Part shown: piece by piece, positions 60,650 through 64,000 of the stretch
How the letters are laid out: each line of letters begins with the position of its first letter
Position numbering within the stretch: position 1 is the stretch's first letter
NCBI RefSeq assembly: GCF_042432805.1
Contig: NZ_JBHLWO010000008.1
Span: forward strand, 1 to 64,000
Direction: 5' to 3'
Source: Olivibacter oleidegradans
GTDB lineage: Bacteria; Bacteroidota; Bacteroidia; Sphingobacteriales; Sphingobacteriaceae
DNA length: 64,000 nt
The notes under the pieces: model-generated
What the model saw: the letters and a program-made list of their open reading frames with translations, nothing else
Told to the model about the DNA's origin: nothing
The model's database searches: none
Translations under genes and position numbers: made by a program

Positions 60650-62482
60650 TTATTGTTTTGACAATGTATTTCGCCTATCAGTAACATCATCCCAGGTTAT
60701 ATAGGGGTATATATTGTTTTTCTTTGCTTCCTCCTCGAATAACGCTTTCAGCTCCTCGAGTTTAGCGGGATTTTTCTTAGCCAAATCATGTTGTTCATTG
60801 AAGTCTTCATGAAGGTTAAATAGCTGCCAGTCGATATGGTTGGGGTCTTCAAAGCTCACATTGCGACTTTTCCCCCCTTTACCATCGGCAATCTTAAAGG
60901 CCAAGCTTGCCTTCCAACCGTCTTTATAGATAGCCCGTGAACCGAAAATGTAATAGTATTGGACGGAGTGACGTGATGGAGCGTTCTTTTCAGCAAAAGA
61001 ATACAACAAAGACGTTCCTTGAATGGTATCCTGTTTAATACCACGGATATACGCAGGCGCTTTAATATTGAGAAATTCCAGCGTGGTGGGTAATAAATCG
61101 TTCACATGGCCGTATTGATTCCGAATCCCTCCTTTATCCTGAATCGATTTCGGATAAAAAACAATTAACGGATTTCGTGTTCCGCCCTCTGCGTGCGCAT
61201 CTTGCTTCCAATATTTAAATGGTGTATTGGCAGCTTGAGCCCACCCTAAAGGATAGTTTCCATTGGTGGCTTGAGGAGTGCCGATCAGATCGAAATTTGC
61301 CAGATTGACCTTGAGCGCCTCCTCTTCGCTCAGATCCTGTTGCAGGGCAGCTGTCGGCGAGCGCTTGATGGTACCGTATAAAGTTCCTTCTTTACTGGCT
61401 CCGTTATCTCCGAGAATGACAAAAATTAACGTATTATCCAACTGATTGATCTCTTTTAGGTGATTCACTAAACGACTTACTTCATAATCGGTATAAGTTA
61501 AATAGCCTGCATAGACTTCAAAAAAGCGAGCATATACCTTTTTCTCGTCAGCCGATAATTTGTCCCAGGCTTTGATATTGGGATTTCGTGCAGGCAAGCT
61601 GGCATTAGCCGGTATGATACCCAATTCCTTTTGCCTTTTAAATACTTGTTCTCGGTAATGATCCCAGCCCTTATCAAATTTTCCTTTATATAAATCCCGC
61701 CATTTAGGTTCCACTTGATGCGGTGAATGCGTAGCTCCCGGGGCATAATACAAAAAGAAGGGTTTGTCAGGCGCTGCACTTTTTTGTCGGTCAATAAAGC
61801 TGATCGCTTTATCGGTTATTTGCTCGCTCAAATGCTTGCCATTGGGCGTGACGTGTGCATTGTCTTCTACTAAATCCGGTTCATATTGGTCTGTTGCCGA
61901 CCCAAGAAAACCAAAAAAATGTTCGAAACCCTTACCGGAAGGCCATCGGTCAAAAGGGCCTGCATCCGTTGCGTCCTGATCAGGTGTCAATCCGTACTTC
62001 CCCACGGCGAAAGTGCTGTAACCCTGTTCTCTTAATATTTCGGCGATGGTACCTTTGTCAGCAGGTATTCGGCCATCCCAGCCCGGAAAGCCAAATGCTG
62101 ACCAACGGTGGGAGAAACCACCCTCATGTACACGATGGTGATTACGGCCTGTTAGAAGAGCCGCTCGCGTGGGCGCACAGATGGCTGCGGTATGGAAATT
62201 GGTATAGCGCAAACCATTGTTCGCTAAACTGTCAAAAGTTGGGGTATTAATTAAACCACCGAACGTACTGCTTGCTCCAAATCCAACATCATCCAATAAA
62301 ATCCAGATGACATTTGGCGCGTTCGAGGGGGCTTTTATGGGGTCTACCCAAGATTCCTTTGAATTCGCATAATTGGTACCAACAACACCTTTAAAAGGTT
62401 CTTGCTGTTGCGTGATATTTTGCCCCTGTACTGCCGAGAGCGTACCTAGCAAAAAGAGAGAAGTATTGATTATTTTCTTCAT
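60650..62482 (-). CDS. Exported type I sulfatase (arylsulfatase family)
   Basis: The 610-residue protein has a signal peptide (cleavage near VQGQ, residue 21), the metal-binding WILLDDVGFG (Asp64, Asp65), and the formylglycine motif CAPTRAALLTGR at Cys102, so it needs FGE or anSME maturation. Later LGDNGASKEG supplies further metal ligands, and ATHSPHQ and YWKQDAHAEGGTR further active-site residues. The region usually reading GKWH is GKYG here (residues 161-164), so the conserved histidine is replaced by glycine. It resembles the large bacterial arylsulfatases (AGPFDRWPSGKGFEHFFGFL). It follows SusD by 49 bases and hydrolyses sulfate esters in the periplasm; substrate unknown. Confidence 0.92.
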   Translation of the reverse strand: MKKIINTSLFLLGTLSAVQGQNITQQQEPFKGVVGTNYANSKESWVDPIKAPSNAPNVIWILLDDVGFGASSTFGGLINTPTFDSLANNGLRYTNFHTAAICAPTRAALLTGRNHHRVHEGGFSHRWSAFGFPGWDGRIPADKGTIAEILREQGYSTFAVGKYGLTPDQDATDAGPFDRWPSGKGFEHFFGFLGSATDQYEPDLVEDNAHVTPNGKHLSEQITDKAISFIDRQKSAAPDKPFFLYYAPGATHSPHQVEPKWRDLYKGKFDKGWDHYREQVFKRQKELGIIPANASLPARNPNIKAWDKLSADEKKVYARFFEVYAGYLTYTDYEVSRLVNHLKEINQLDNTLIFVILGDNGASKEGTLYGTIKRSPTAALQQDLSEEEALKVNLANFDLIGTPQATNGNYPLGWAQAANTPFKYWKQDAHAEGGTRNPLIVFYPKSIQDKGGIRNQYGHVNDLLPTTLEFLNIKAPAYIRGIKQDTIQGTSLLYSFAEKNAPSRHSVQYYYIFGSRAIYKDGWKASLAFKIADGKGGKSRNVSFEDPNHIDWQLFNLHEDFNEQHDLAKKNPAKLEELKALFEEEAKKNNIYPYITWDDVTDRRNTLSKQ

Positions 62483-62531
62483 AATAATAATTGATTATTG
62501 GGAGTCATTTTATCTTGCATATACAATGTTT

Positions 62532-64000
62532 TTAAAAACCGGGGTTTTGTGTTAGCAAATGATTGTTGTCGATTTCTGATTGCGGAATAGGGTATAATTG
62601 ATGTTTCTCTGCAGCGTTAGTCTTACCCACCTTATGTAGACTTTTTACAAAAACACTGTTGCCCGAAGCATCTTTCTCTCTGATCAGATCAAACCAACGT
62701 TGATATTCATATACTAACTCCAGCCTTCGATCAAGGTAAACCGAATCGCGAAATTGATCCTTGGTGAGGCCAGGTGTCAAATCGGGTAGTCCCGCTCTCC
62801 TTCGCACGCGATTGATCGACTGATACGCTTTAAGGGTAGGGCCATTCTGCTCATTTTCTGCTTCGGCATGAATCAATAAAAGTTCCGCATACCGAATAAT
62901 AGGTACATTGGCGGCTGATTCACTTGGGACAGCCGTGGAATTGGGATCCCACCATTTATGAAAAAACGGCGTCGAATCTCCCGGTACGGCGGGGTTGTTA
63001 AGCGGAAGCGCATATTGACGTCCGTTCGTCGGACTGATGAAACTGGTAACAAAAGTGACAGATCGGCGTTTATCGGATGGTTTATACAATTTATAGATAC
63101 TGAAAAAATTATCGCTACCTTCTTTATAATAACGTACCATATGCGCATAGTTCCCTCGCAATCCCGGAACACCGCTCAATATGGCACGTGGATTTTCATT
63201 ATTACCCTGATTAAGGGAATTTGACTTAAACTGGGCTGAAAAGATGTGTTCCTTCCCATTTTTAAAATCGGGAAGAAATACCTCGGCATAGTTTTCGAAA
63301 AGATCGTATCCGTAATTTCCGGTACCACCATCTTGGGCAGAGAGCACTTCTTCAGCTGTTAGCACGGCATTGGCATAATTGTCCTCCAGCTTCAATGGTA
63401 AAGATGCTTCCGTTAAATAAACTTTTGCCAATAAAGCTTTCGCAGCGCCAGCCGTTGCCCGGCCGATATCGGGCGCTGCATAGCGATCCGGCAATACTTC
63501 CGCAGCTTCCTTTAGGTCCTTTTCAATCTGTGCGTAGACCGCTGTGCTAGGTGTCCGCGCAATTGCATAATCGTTGGCATCAATATAGGTTTCATAACTA
63601 AGTACTAATGGAACGTCGCCATACAAGCGAACGAGATTAAAGTAGTATAAGGCACGTAAGAATTTTGTCTCGGCCAGTAACCTGTTTTTTAAACTGCTGT
63701 CGAAATCTATGTTGGGGATTTTTGCTAAAGCCACATTGGCACGCTTAATAGCCGCATAATGCTGCTGCCAGATTTCATAAATTCGGAGATTGGTAGATGA
63801 GTGGGCCAGAACGGAAAGTGACCGTACATCCGGGTTCGTCGCTCCAGGGCCTGGATCCTCATCATCACCGGCCATGTTCATCCCGGTATTAAATAAGGTG
63901 TTGTAAGGTGTTTGAACAGAAGATCCGCCCGAGTTAAGAAAAAAATATACCGCGTTTACCGCATTGAGTGCATCATCCTGTGTCTTATAAAACTGATCTT
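62532..64000 (-). CDS. SusD/RagB family protein, N-terminus beyond right edge
   Basis: The frame is open to the right edge; it reads DQFYKTQDDALNAVNAVYFF upstream of the first internal methionine, so the methionine at 63881 is not the start. At least 489 residues are visible. SusD features include KRANVALAKIPNID, RLLAETKFLRALYYFNLVRL, YGDVPLV and the C-terminal LYPIPQSEIDNNHLLTQNPG. The lipoprotein signal and the SusC gene should lie beyond the window. It likely captures the sulfated ligand for the downstream sulfatase. Confidence 0.92.
   Translation of the reverse strand, partial: DQFYKTQDDALNAVNAVYFFLNSGGSSVQTPYNTLFNTGMNMAGDDEDPGPGATNPDVRSLSVLAHSSTNLRIYEIWQQHYAAIKRANVALAKIPNIDFDSSLKNRLLAETKFLRALYYFNLVRLYGDVPLVLSYETYIDANDYAIARTPSTAVYAQIEKDLKEAAEVLPDRYAAPDIGRATAGAAKALLAKVYLTEASLPLKLEDNYANAVLTAEEVLSAQDGGTGNYGYDLFENYAEVFLPDFKNGKEHIFSAQFKSNSLNQGNNENPRAILSGVPGLRGNYAHMVRYYKEGSDNFFSIYKLYKPSDKRRSVTFVTSFISPTNGRQYALPLNNPAVPGDSTPFFHKWWDPNSTAVPSESAANVPIIRYAELLLIHAEAENEQNGPTLKAYQSINRVRRRAGLPDLTPGLTKDQFRDSVYLDRRLELVYEYQRWFDLIREKDASGNSVFVKSLHKVGKTNAAEKHQLYPIPQSEIDNNHLLTQNPGF

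Overview
The window comes from a member of the Bacteroidota, most probably the Sphingobacteriaceae (Olivibacter/Sphingobacterium/Pedobacter type). Support comes from two SusC/SusD-type systems, DUF5683 and DUF4835 proteins, an NADH-type FabI, a parA-parB-DUF5683-dapB-lepB gene order, lipoprotein-rich gene products and promoters that fit the Bacteroidetes TTTG / TAnnTTTG pattern. No rRNA, tRNA or CRISPR array was recognised.

Layout. (1) 1-10413, + strand: the 3' end of an IS110-family transposase, then a rhamnosidase cluster (GH106, GH78, GH78) closed by a GntR-type regulator. (2) 11197-24134: an eight-gene minus-strand operon (SusC, SusD, polyol-type MFS permease, 2-hydroxyacid dehydrogenase, two FGGY kinases, histidine phosphatase, secreted glycerophosphodiesterase) with a divergent DeoR regulator. 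The same AT-rich motif lies in the -33 region of the SusC promoter, in the MFS promoter and near the DeoR promoter. (3) 24138-29803: flavin reductase, parAB, DUF5683, dapB, lepB. (4) 30147-35988: a tripartite RND efflux pump. (5) 36112-50550: scattered single genes and pairs, including an Ldh-family dehydrogenase, an ECF sigma/anti-sigma pair, an orphan ABC ATPase, TlpA, EttA, ClpC and lipoproteins. (6) 50886-56000: a hypothetical gene, fabI, a DUF4835 gene and recN. (7) 56068-64000, minus strand: a sulfatase locus (SusD running off the edge, sulfatase, rhodanese-thioredoxin, two tiny membrane proteins, sterol-desaturase-like enzyme, YeiH-like exporter, and a formylglycine-generating enzyme with a lipoprotein signal).

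The most unusual feature is the intergenic DNA. At least nine intergenic intervals between 10.4 and 50.1 kb are built from the same short words (TTAGTTATTCG, TAGTTAAGTAG, CAACGACTCAAC and so on). In the fuller elements a T/G-rich left arm is followed by an A/C-rich right arm, giving an imperfect dyad whatever the gene orientation. One of them has expanded into an exact 8 x 75 bp tandem array. Two unrelated genes (a TlpA-like protein and a lipoprotein) carry nearly identical 50-bp leaders made of these words, and the words run into stop codons. I know of no described element that matches, and regard this mosaic, together with the DeoR-controlled polyol/phosphodiester operon and the sulfatase locus with its two microproteins, as the best candidates for something undescribed.
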